Shown here in pieces: positions 16,024 through 23,546 of a DNA stretch of 64,000 bases. This stretch comes from G963662905 sp965230045. Lineage in GTDB: Bacteria; Bacteroidota; Bacteroidia; Bacteroidales; WRLA01. The stretch lies in contig OZ245940.1 in NCBI GenBank assembly GCA_965230045.1, forward strand, positions 2,046,001 through 2,110,000, in the 5' to 3' direction. Below the pieces are notes generated by a model. That model did no database searches. It worked only from the letters and a program-made list of their open reading frames with translations, and had not been told where the DNA came from. A program made the translations under genes and the position numbers. Position 1 is the stretch's first letter. Every line of letters begins with the position of its first letter.

Positions 16024-17145
16024 TTATGCAATGTCATGTATATCGTTGGTGATTATTCCTCCATCCACCGAAAATATCCTGTGCGCTACTTTGTGGTGTT
16101 GGAAAATCCGTTCTACGCGTTCGCGCTGTGTGTCGCTGATGAAAATCTGGCCAAAACCGTCATTGCTCACCATTTCAATAATCTGGTCCACCCGTTTATC
16201 GTCCAGTTTGTCAAAAATATCATCCAGCAAAATAATCGGTTTGAAATTTTTAATGATCCGGGTGTGCTTGTATTGTGCCAGCTTAATGGCAATAACAAAG
16301 GATTTTTGCTGGCCCTGGGAGCCGAATTTTTTGAGTGGATGTCCCGAAATCCTGAAATTCAGGTCGTCGCGGTGCACGCCGCTTCCGGTATATTTCAGCA
16401 TACGGTCGCGCTCCAGGTTTTTGCGCAGCAGTTCTTCGGTGCTGTGCTGCAAAAGCTGTGAACTGTATTCTATGCTTACTTCCTCCTGTTGCCCGGAAAT
16501 AAAACGGTAATAATCCTGAAAAACCGGCGCGAATTCTTCAATAAATTTCTTGCGCACTTCATGGATTTTTTCTCCCAGCACAATCAGTTGCTGATCCCAG
16601 GGTTCGAGCAGATTTTGGTCAAATTGCTGCTGTGTGGCAAAATGTTTCAGTAAAATATTTCTTTGCTGTACACTTTTATTATAGCGGATCAGATTGTCCA
16701 GATAATCTTTATCAAATTGTGCGATAACGCTGTCCATATATTTCCGGCGCAGCTCCGAGCCATCGTTGATGAGGTCGCGGTCGTAAGGGCTGATCATTAC
16801 CAAAGGGATAAGCCCGATATGATCGGCCAGGCGCTGGTAGTCTTTTTTGTTTTTGCGGAACTGCTTGGGCTGGCCTTTTTTCTGTATGCACTGCACCAGG
16901 TCTTCCTCGCCCGCGCTGTTTTCGTAATAACCATGAATGGCAAAGAAATCTTCCCCATGCTTGATGTTCTGGCTGTCGGAAGGATTGAAATAGCTTTTGC
17001 AAAAAGAGAGATAATAAATGGCATCGAGGATATTGGTTTTGCCTGCGCCATTGTATCCCACAAAGCAATTGATTTTTTCTGATAATTCCAGATCTGCTTC
17101 CGAGCAGTTTTTAAATTGGGCCAGTTTGAGTTTTTTTAGGTGCAT
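16024..17145 (-). CDS. recF: DNA replication and repair protein RecF
   Basis: SMC-like ATPase that loads RecA at single-strand gaps and helps restart stalled forks. The length of 373 residues is usual. Walker A reads GYNGAGKT (residues 30-37). The signature region is GSQGQQKSFVIAIKLA (about 280-295) and Walker B is PIILLDDIFDKLD (about 304-316). The N-terminal strand LKKLKLAQFKNC is typical. It is monocistronic here; dnaA and dnaN are not adjacent. Confidence 0.95.
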   Translation of the reverse strand: MHLKKLKLAQFKNCSEADLELSEKINCFVGYNGAGKTNILDAIYYLSFCKSYFNPSDSQNIKHGEDFFAIHGYYENSAGEEDLVQCIQKKGQPKQFRKNKKDYQRLADHIGLIPLVMISPYDRDLINDGSELRRKYMDSVIAQFDKDYLDNLIRYNKSVQQRNILLKHFATQQQFDQNLLEPWDQQLIVLGEKIHEVRKKFIEEFAPVFQDYYRFISGQQEEVSIEYSSQLLQHSTEELLRKNLERDRMLKYTGSGVHRDDLNFRISGHPLKKFGSQGQQKSFVIAIKLAQYKHTRIIKNFKPIILLDDIFDKLDDKRVDQIIEMVSNDGFGQIFISDTQRERVERIFQHHKVAHRIFSVDGGIITNDIHDIA

Positions 17146-17348
17146 GGCAAAGCTTTGTGCAAAAATACATTTTCCTGAGGTATAAAACTGATTAGGTTTT
17201 ACCTGCTTTCGGGTCGATGTGGAAATTTTTGCTTGATATCTGCGAGGGAAAATTAGTCGCGCGCTATTAAAGGGTTTTGTTTACCGTAATCAAAAGGAGT
17301 TTTTATTTCACGATTAAAATAACTAAGTTTGTATTAAATTAATTGTCA

Positions 17349-17582
17349 ATGGAAAGTTTGAGAGAAAGGGTTACGATTGATGAGAATATCTGTAACGGCA
17401 AACCTGTCATCAGAGGTAAAAGGATTGCGGTTAATACCATTTTAGAGTTTTTGAGTGCTGGTGATACAGCGGACGAAATTTTAAAGCAATATCCTTCTTT
17501 GGAAAAAGAAGATATTTCGGCCTGTCTTCAATTTGCTGCCTCTCTGATGAATAAAAATTACACGATTAAACCTGTTGCATAA
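17349..17582 (+). CDS. DUF433 protein (putative antitoxin)
   Basis: Protein of 77 residues from the ATG at 17349; a TTG at 17343 would add two residues. The DUF433 core is clear: ICNGKPVIRGKRIAVNTILEFLSAGDTADEIL, a helix-turn-helix-like fold. DUF433 proteins are often paired with DUF5615 PIN-like proteins and thought to act as antitoxins. The stop overlaps the next ATG by one base (TAATG), so the two are translationally coupled. Confidence 0.88.
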   Translation: MESLRERVTIDENICNGKPVIRGKRIAVNTILEFLSAGDTADEILKQYPSLEKEDISACLQFAASLMNKNYTIKPVA

Positions 17583-17923
17583 TGGCAAAATTTATTATTG
17601 ATGCCAATTTGCCATACCTGTTTAGTTTATGGAAGGGAGATCAGTTTGTGCATGTTTTCGATATAGATGATTCAATGTCCGATAATGAAATTTGGGATTT
17701 TGCTAAAAATAAAGGTCTTACAATTATCTCGAAAGATGCAGATTTCTCTATCAAGGTTCTGTTTAATGACCCGCCTCCTCGGGTAGTTCACCTGAAAATA
17801 GGAAATATGAAAATGAAAGATCTTCATAATTTTCTCAGCAGGAATTGGAATGAGATTGTTAATGTATCGACTAAACATAAATTAACCAACGTTTTTTTAG
17901 ATAGGATCGAAGGTATTGATTAG
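17582..17923 (+). CDS. DUF5615 PIN-like protein (putative toxin)
   Basis: Protein of 113 residues with a Mut7-C/PIN-like fold. Acidic residues typical of the family appear in FIIDANLPYLF (Asp7), in the FDIDDSMSDNEIWDFA segment and in TIISKDADFS (Asp56 region). By family it may be an RNase toxin neutralised by the DUF433 partner directly upstream; activity is not proven. The pair lies between recF and a K+ channel. Confidence 0.85.
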   Translation: MAKFIIDANLPYLFSLWKGDQFVHVFDIDDSMSDNEIWDFAKNKGLTIISKDADFSIKVLFNDPPPRVVHLKIGNMKMKDLHNFLSRNWNEIVNVSTKHKLTNVFLDRIEGID

Positions 17924-17968
17924 TATGTTTATTGCTTGGTTCAATTCGCTTTTGTCCTTTAAAAAATT

Positions 17969-18664
17969 ATGAAAAAGATCCACTATCTAAAAAGCCTTCT
18001 CAAACAGCGTTTCTGGCTGTTGCTGATTACCTTGATTCTGCAAATAGTCTTGCCGGTAGTTTTATATCAGAATACTCTGATATTAAAAAGTTTAAGGGCT
18101 TTTGTGTTTACTTTGTTTCTTTTGGCTTGTGTGAATTTTATCCGGCAGTTCCGCGCATTATTGCAGGGGATCGTTTTTTTGGCCATAGGCGCGCTCCTGC
18201 TGCATTGGGTTCAGGTGCAGTATGCTGATTCAAAGCTTGATATCGCCGGAACAGCTTTTAGTGCACTTTTTTTAGTGGGTGTATTTGTTAACCTGATGAA
18301 GCAACTTTTTCGCATTCCGGAAGTGGATGAAGATGCCATCGCCGGAGTGGCCTCAGGATATTTATTGTTGGGTTTTATTTTCGCGATACTGAACCACCTG
18401 ATTTTTATACTCTACCCCAACGCATTCAATATCAGTAGTAGCGGTGAAAATGTTTTTGTTGATTTGACTTATTACAGTTTCACCACGCTGATTACAATTG
18501 GTTATGGGGATATTTTGCCACAGCTTACGGCTTCACGGATGCTGGCTATCCTTTTTGGGATTTTCGGGCAGTTTTATGTGGCCATCGTTATTGCATTAAT
18601 GATTGCCAAGTACATCTACACCATGCAAATCAAAAAAGAAAATCAGGATAAGGAATCGCAATAG
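17969..18664 (+). CDS. Two-pore-type potassium channel family protein
   Basis: Membrane protein of 231 residues. The C-terminal pore module (Ion_trans_2) has the selectivity filter TTLITIGYGDILP (about residues 172-184) between two helices. Two to four further hydrophobic helices precede it (about 12-95). There is no attached regulatory RCK domain, as the protein ends 25 residues after the last helix. Its last 22 bp overlap the convergent mqnA gene. Confidence 0.88.
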   Translation: MKKIHYLKSLLKQRFWLLLITLILQIVLPVVLYQNTLILKSLRAFVFTLFLLACVNFIRQFRALLQGIVFLAIGALLLHWVQVQYADSKLDIAGTAFSALFLVGVFVNLMKQLFRIPEVDEDAIAGVASGYLLLGFIFAILNHLIFILYPNAFNISSSGENVFVDLTYYSFTTLITIGYGDILPQLTASRMLAILFGIFGQFYVAIVIALMIAKYIYTMQIKKENQDKESQ

Positions 18665-19380
18665 TTTAAGAACAAAGCCATTGCTTCTTTTTTTGCATCA
18701 TCCAGGTCAAAACTGATGGAGCATTGCAAATAATCCACCGCCTGCGCCATGCTCACATTTTCCGGAAGGCGTAGGATGCTTTCGGCAATTCGTTTTAAAC
18801 CTTCCGCCTGCGCCAAGTCAAACTGATCTTTAAAATCTCCGGGAATAGCGCAATTGGCAGCCCAAACGGCAAAAACAAAAGGCAATCCGGTAAATTCTTT
18901 CCAGCCAGCAGCCAGGTCATACACAAAAGGATATTCGGGAAATGCATCAAATGTTTTGTCGCCGATCAAAACCATTGCCTCAGCATCATTAAAATTGTCT
19001 GGCTTCTTTTTTTTCCAATCGGGACGGATTTTCCAGTGATATTTGGCCAAAACACGTGCAAGCATTACCGATGTGCGCGAATCACTGTCGAGTGCAATGC
19101 TTTTGATCTCATTCAGAGGCTTTTTCGAATAGAGCAAAACCGTTTTTACCGCTCCTTCCGCCCCAATGCAATAATTGCTGATGATGTTGCCCTGTGGGAT
19201 TCCGGGAAAAGCGGCCACGGGAATCAGCCCGATTTGCGTTTCATGATTTTTGAGCCTGCGCGCCACTTCTGAAGGTACAGCGGTTTCAAAATGCAATCCG
19301 TTTTCATCGGGCAGGAAATTTTTCAGTCCGTAAATGAGCGGGTAGGTGTTGAGGTAGGAAACGGCTGTAATGCGGTACAT
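18643..19380 (-). CDS. mqnA: Menaquinone synthesis protein MqnA (chorismate dehydratase)
   Basis: Converts chorismate to 3-enolpyruvyl-benzoate in the futalosine route of menaquinone synthesis. The protein has 245 residues with the periplasmic-binding-like fold of the family. N-terminal ITAVSYLNTYPL and VPSEVARRL are typical, followed by IGLIPVAAFPGIP and DSRTSVMLARVLAKYHW. The presence of mqnA implies that the organism uses futalosine rather than the men pathway. It is convergent with the K+ channel gene, with a 22-bp overlap, and its start abuts the stop of the next gene. Confidence 0.9.
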   Translation of the reverse strand: MYRITAVSYLNTYPLIYGLKNFLPDENGLHFETAVPSEVARRLKNHETQIGLIPVAAFPGIPQGNIISNYCIGAEGAVKTVLLYSKKPLNEIKSIALDSDSRTSVMLARVLAKYHWKIRPDWKKKKPDNFNDAEAMVLIGDKTFDAFPEYPFVYDLAAGWKEFTGLPFVFAVWAANCAIPGDFKDQFDLAQAEGLKRIAESILRLPENVSMAQAVDYLQCSISFDLDDAKKEAMALFLNYCDSLS

Positions 19381-20370
19381 TTAGTTTTGTTTAGGTTGTT
19401 GAAAAAGATCCATTTTGCTTTCATCCAGTTTTTTCATGTCGCCGGGCGATGCGGCATTGCGCGCGTCAATATGTTCGTATAATGTCCATTGTCCGTCTCG
19501 AAAAACATATCCGTCCACCACATTGGCCGATGGATAATAATATTCGTACTGGCCTTCGAGTTGTGGCGACAGGGGATACAAACGGGTGAAAACAATCATT
19601 TGTTCACTCTTCGATTTGCCTTTCATGCGGTCTTTGTCGCTTTCAAAATAGCTTTGCTCTTCATATTTCAACGACATGCTGGTTTGTTCATGATATTCAA
19701 AAATCCGGCGCATCCTCATGGGCTGATCTGCAAAGCAGTTTTTCCCGAAAACAACATTGCCTTTTTCATCAAATTGCATGATTTCGATCACTTTTTTATT
19801 CGATGTGTTGTTGTTGCCGTTCCAGCCCAGTAAGGTGTAATTGATTCCTTCGTCAGTTTCCTGTGGGATCATCGCATAGTATAATGCGCCAAACCAATTG
19901 GAATTTTTGAGCTGTTTGAACTCTGCACCCTCAATTTCCTGCGATTTGTCCTGAAGTTCAATGATGCGGCATTTCTCGCTGCCATTTTTCGGCGCAATTT
20001 GAATGATGCCGAAAAATTCCATTTCGCCCCACTTTTTGGGAAGCATCCAGTTGAAAATACGGAAACTGTTGTCGGGCGGGGATAAAACGGACAAATTGCT
20101 AATACTGTCGAAAGTCAGCCCGTAACTTTTTGCATCTTCAAGCAGGTTTTGAAGTTCTGCTTTGAATTTCTGATTGGCTGCCTCGCGTTCGCCTGCATCC
20201 TGACTGCCAATAATTTTTTGTCCATCTTCTTTTAAAGTGCTTAAGCTTTTATCGGATAAACTGTTTTGCGCAGGCAACAGCATTGGTGCTATAAGTATCA
20301 GTATGCTGAAAATCAGTATTTTTAGAATGAAAGTTTTTGATTTTCGTTTATCGGTATAATTATATGTCAT
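19381..20370 (-). CDS. Exported protein of unknown function
   Basis: I choose the ATG at 20370 (MTYNYTDKRK), giving 329 residues with a signal peptide of about 35 (hydrophobic ILKILIFSILILIAPMLL, then PAQ). Longer frames run into the divergent promoter. The mature part has no domain I can name; it has repeated Trp and Tyr-rich beta strands (FGALYYAMIPQ, GQYEYYYPSANVVDGYVFRDG). It resembles unannotated Bacteroidota periplasmic proteins. Its stop is directly before the mqnA start, so the two may be co-transcribed. Function unknown. Confidence 0.75.
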   Translation of the reverse strand: MTYNYTDKRKSKTFILKILIFSILILIAPMLLPAQNSLSDKSLSTLKEDGQKIIGSQDAGEREAANQKFKAELQNLLEDAKSYGLTFDSISNLSVLSPPDNSFRIFNWMLPKKWGEMEFFGIIQIAPKNGSEKCRIIELQDKSQEIEGAEFKQLKNSNWFGALYYAMIPQETDEGINYTLLGWNGNNNTSNKKVIEIMQFDEKGNVVFGKNCFADQPMRMRRIFEYHEQTSMSLKYEEQSYFESDKDRMKGKSKSEQMIVFTRLYPLSPQLEGQYEYYYPSANVVDGYVFRDGQWTLYEHIDARNAASPGDMKKLDESKMDLFQQPKQN

Positions 20371-20481
20371 ATTTTTTAAAGGCATTGCTATGGTCCCGTT
20401 TGTTTTATGAAACGTGCTAAATTTGCAATTTATTTTTCGGCTGCTTTGAATGAAGCGGCATAAAATTACAAAAAGAGGAAT

Positions 20482-21546
20482 ATGAAAGCGGGAACCGAAG
20501 AAAGAATTGATGCGTTTTATAAGCTGGGGCAGCATATCCGGGCTGTTTTGCTTGATGAAACTGAAAGCCTGGATTTTGCTTTTCAGGCATCAGCGATAAA
20601 GCTAAAAAGCTTAATTACAGAAAGTTATTATCATAATGCCTGGTTTGTGGAAAAATCTGTGCGTCAGGCTTTGGACGCTTTGGTTTTTATGCTTTCCGAT
20701 AAAAGAAAGATAGCGGCATGGCGTGGAAATTATCCGGCAGTGACTGCAAATCCGAAAGAAGTGGGGGTGATTATGGCGGGCAACCTTCCAGCCGTGGGCT
20801 TTCACGATTTTATGTGCGTTTTGATGAGCGGGCACCGTTTTCGGGGCAAATTGTCTTCATCGGATGGTGAATTAATCCCGGCATTGGCCGATATGCTCTG
20901 TGCCGTCCTGCCTGATCTGAAGGAAGAAATCAGCTTTACGGATGGTGCCCTCAAAAATGCCGATGCTTATATCTCTACAGGCAGCAACAACAGCGCGCGC
21001 TATTTTGAGTACTATTTTGGGAAATATCCGCACATCATACGAAAAAACCGCAATGCCCTTGCTGTGCTCAAAGGTGATGAAAGTCCGGAACAGCTGCATG
21101 CCCTGGGCAGCGACATTTTCAGCTTTTTTGGTTTGGGGTGCCGCTCGGTTTCAAAAATATATATTCCCGATCAGCAATTTTTAATGGGTTTGTTCCCTTA
21201 TTTTGAGCATTTTGCAGATATCATTCATCATCATAAATACAAAAATAATTACGATTACCGCAAGTCCATATTTTTGGTGAACAAGGAAACGCATTTTGAT
21301 AACGGGTTCCTTTTGGTGCAGGAAAATGCGGCCATCAGCAGCCCTGTTTCCGTTTTGCATTATGAGGTTTATCAGGATTTGGATCAGCTCAAAAAACAAC
21401 TTGCATTGCAGGCAGATCAAATTCAGTGTATAGTTGCCAATCATGGCATTTTGCCGGGTACAGTATGTTTTGGAGATGCTCAAAATCCTGATATTGAGGA
21501 TTATGCTGATGGGGTGGATACGATGGAATTTTTGATGGGTTTATAA
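20482..21546 (+). CDS. LuxC-like acyl-CoA reductase
   Basis: Protein of 354 residues in the long-chain acyl reductase (LuxC) family, which reduces acyl-CoA or acyl-enzyme to aldehyde using NADPH. The NAD-binding region is seen at VIMAGNLPAVGFHDF (about 95-109) and the catalytic cysteine in GLGCRSVSKIYIP (Cys220). Bacteroidota genomes often carry one such gene without a lux operon; the product may feed lipid metabolism. It is divergent from the exported protein at 19381. Confidence 0.85.
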   Translation: MKAGTEERIDAFYKLGQHIRAVLLDETESLDFAFQASAIKLKSLITESYYHNAWFVEKSVRQALDALVFMLSDKRKIAAWRGNYPAVTANPKEVGVIMAGNLPAVGFHDFMCVLMSGHRFRGKLSSSDGELIPALADMLCAVLPDLKEEISFTDGALKNADAYISTGSNNSARYFEYYFGKYPHIIRKNRNALAVLKGDESPEQLHALGSDIFSFFGLGCRSVSKIYIPDQQFLMGLFPYFEHFADIIHHHKYKNNYDYRKSIFLVNKETHFDNGFLLVQENAAISSPVSVLHYEVYQDLDQLKKQLALQADQIQCIVANHGILPGTVCFGDAQNPDIEDYADGVDTMEFLMGL

Positions 21547-21592
21547 AATGATCCAAAGAGTAAAAAGAATTTTCAAAAAAAATAAGATTAGG

Positions 21593-21623
21593 TTTGCGCA
21601 TTAAAGGAAATTAAGTACTTTTG
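21593..21623 (+). promoter_or_regulatory. Bacteroidota-type promoter of rpmE
   Basis: TTTG at 21593-21596 (-33) and TACTTTTG at 21616-21623 (-7, TAnnTTTG), with a 19-nt spacer. This is a near-perfect match to the family consensus and lies 30 bp before the rpmE start. Confidence 0.8.
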
Positions 21624-21653
21624 CAGTCCTAAAATTTTTAAGACAATATTATA

Positions 21654-21920
21654 ATGAAAAAGGACATACATCCCAAGGAGTACAGAAAAGTTGTTTTTAA
21701 AGATATGTCGAACGGTTATAGCTTTGTAACCCGTTCAACTGTAAACACAAAAGAAACAATTAAGATGGAGGATGGTAACGAATATCCTTTGGTAAAGCTT
21801 GAGATTTCCCACACATCTCACCCGTTTTACACTGGTAAAATCAAGCTTGTGGATAGCGCCGGACGTGTTGATAAGTTCAAAAACCGCTACAAAAAGCATT
21901 TCGACAAAAAGAATCAATAG
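21654..21920 (+). CDS. rpmE2: 50S ribosomal protein L31, type B
   Basis: Ribosomal protein of 88 residues. It lacks the four-cysteine zinc knuckle of type A, so it is the zinc-free type B form (MKKDIHPKEYRKVVFKDMS ... ISHTSHPFYTG ... FKNRYKKHF). It is monocistronic, with its own promoter (21593-21623) and terminator (21946-21973). Type B is the standard form in Bacteroidota. Confidence 0.96.
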   Translation: MKKDIHPKEYRKVVFKDMSNGYSFVTRSTVNTKETIKMEDGNEYPLVKLEISHTSHPFYTGKIKLVDSAGRVDKFKNRYKKHFDKKNQ

Positions 21921-21945
21921 ATTTTTAGTCAAAAATATTTTTCTG

Positions 21946-21973
21946 ACTCCCGTTTTTCAATGGGAGTTTTTTT
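21946..21973 (+). terminator. Terminator of rpmE
   Basis: Hairpin ACTCCC/GGGAGT with a 10-nt loop, followed by seven T. It lies 25 bp after the rpmE stop. Confidence 0.85.
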
Positions 21974-22061
21974 GTTTGTGGATAAGCGACCGCTTTTTTC
22001 TTGCTGAATTTTTGGTGGAGGAAAATTGTTTATGAAGATTTAATGAAAAACAGGGCACTTA

Positions 22062-22141
22062 TTTGCCGGAACAGAGAATCTTTCCTATATTTGAACAATC
22101 TCACCGAAAAAGTTCTTATGCAGTGTATAAGGGCTTTTTTT
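22062..22141 (+). promoter_or_regulatory. Promoter and terminator-like leader hairpin of the GlmU-like gene
   Basis: TTTG at 22062-22065 and TATATTTG at 22086-22093, spaced by 20 nt, form a consensus promoter. About 14 nt after the expected start lies a hairpin, AGTTCTTAT (22111-22119) against ATAAGGGCT (22127-22135), all nine pairs matched with two GU. It is followed by seven T. This would be a terminator-like element inside the leader, 38 bp before the ATG. Confidence 0.65.
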
Positions 22142-22179
22142 GTATGTGAAACCTAATTGTTGAACCAAAAACTACAGGC

Positions 22180-23364
22180 ATGAACTACATATTATTTGAT
22201 GACTACGCAAGAAACCAACTTTTGCCATTGACATTTATGCGCCCGGTTGCGGATATTCGTGTCGGCATACTGACAATCCGTGAAAAATGGGAGAAGTATC
22301 TGGATGAAAAAACATCCACACTTACAGAAGAATATCTGAATGTTAAATATCCTATTGTCAAAGGCGAGCATAATATTCTTATAAATGGTTCTGTTTTGCC
22401 GAACCCGACCCTGGTAGGTGAAATTAAGAACCTTAATCCGGGGGAAGCATTGGTTAATGATGATGTGATTATCGCGCTCCAGGTTGATGCCAAAGATCTG
22501 GATAAAATCGGGGAAGGCGATACGGGCGGCATAAAAGAGGTGGCGACACAATCGGAAATTATCCGTATCAGCTTTGCATGGGAGATTGTGGCACAAAATG
22601 CCCGTGCAATCGAAGACGATTTCGATTTGATAACAAAAGGCCGTAAATCTGCTGCTATCCCGGAAGGCGTTATGGCAATCGGTGACCGGATTTTCATTGA
22701 AGAAGGAGCTGAAATTACACATGTCAGCCTGAACAGTAAAACCGGCGCTGTTTATATTGGTAAAAACGCCACTGTTATGGAAGGTTCTCTGCTGCGCGGC
22801 CCCATTGCTTTGGGTGAAAACGCCACTGTGAAAATGCAAACGGTCATCTATGGCGGCACAACCATTGGTCCGTATTGTAAAGTAGGCGGTGAAATCGAAA
22901 ACTCAATATTGTTCAGTTATTCCAATAAGCCCCATGGTGGTTACCTCGGAAGCTCGGTTATTGCCGAATGGTGCAACCTTGCTGCTGGTACCAATACATC
23001 TAACCTGAACAATAATTATAAAAATGTGAAGGCCTGGTGCTATACCAAAGAACGCTTTGTAGATACCGGACTCCAGTTCCTCGGTTTGATTATGGGCGAT
23101 CACAGCAAGAGCGGCATTGACACTATGTTCAATACCGGAACGGTTGTAGGTGTCAGCTCAAACCTTTATGGTGCCGGATATCACCGGAACTATGTCTCCA
23201 GCTTTATTTGGGGAAGTACTGCCGGCTATCAGGGCTACGATATCAAACGTGCCATGGATGTGGCTGAAATCGTTTATAAAAGACGAAATAAAGAGTTTGA
23301 TGATGTTGAAAAAGCAATTTTAAAGGAAGTTTATCACATTACTTATCACAACAGCAGGATTTAA
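22180..23364 (+). CDS. GlmU-like sugar nucleotidyltransferase/acetyltransferase
   Basis: Protein of 394 residues matching the alternative bacterial GlmU type (TIGR03991-like), proposed to make UDP-N-acetylglucosamine. The N-terminal part starts NYILFDDYARNQLLPLTFMRPVADIR, a reduced nucleotidyltransferase domain. From residue 170 on, left-handed beta-helix hexapeptide repeats are visible (GAVYIGKNATVMEGS, GENATVKMQTVIYGG, NSILFSYSNKPHGGY). It has its own promoter and leader hairpin. The precise substrate is inferred from family only. Confidence 0.85.
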   Translation: MNYILFDDYARNQLLPLTFMRPVADIRVGILTIREKWEKYLDEKTSTLTEEYLNVKYPIVKGEHNILINGSVLPNPTLVGEIKNLNPGEALVNDDVIIALQVDAKDLDKIGEGDTGGIKEVATQSEIIRISFAWEIVAQNARAIEDDFDLITKGRKSAAIPEGVMAIGDRIFIEEGAEITHVSLNSKTGAVYIGKNATVMEGSLLRGPIALGENATVKMQTVIYGGTTIGPYCKVGGEIENSILFSYSNKPHGGYLGSSVIAEWCNLAAGTNTSNLNNNYKNVKAWCYTKERFVDTGLQFLGLIMGDHSKSGIDTMFNTGTVVGVSSNLYGAGYHRNYVSSFIWGSTAGYQGYDIKRAMDVAEIVYKRRNKEFDDVEKAILKEVYHITYHNSRI

Positions 23365-23388
23365 TCCGGGTTTTTCGGAAGATGAAAA

Positions 23389-23422
23389 ACAGGTCTGTTT
23401 ATGAAAGCAGATCTGTTTTTTT
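23389..23422 (+). terminator. Terminator of the GlmU-like gene
   Basis: Arms ACAGGTCTG/CAGATCTGT (9 bp, one GU) with a loop of about 10 nt and a run of seven T, 25 bp after the stop. Confidence 0.85.
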
Positions 23423-23546
23423 GTGGCACAGCTTTTGAAAAATAATTTTACCTGTTTAAATCGGCTTCCTATTATTTGTTGTAAAATACTGATTTAATAG
23501 GCTTTAAAAGCTCGATTCGTTTTATGCTCTAAATTAACCTGACAGA

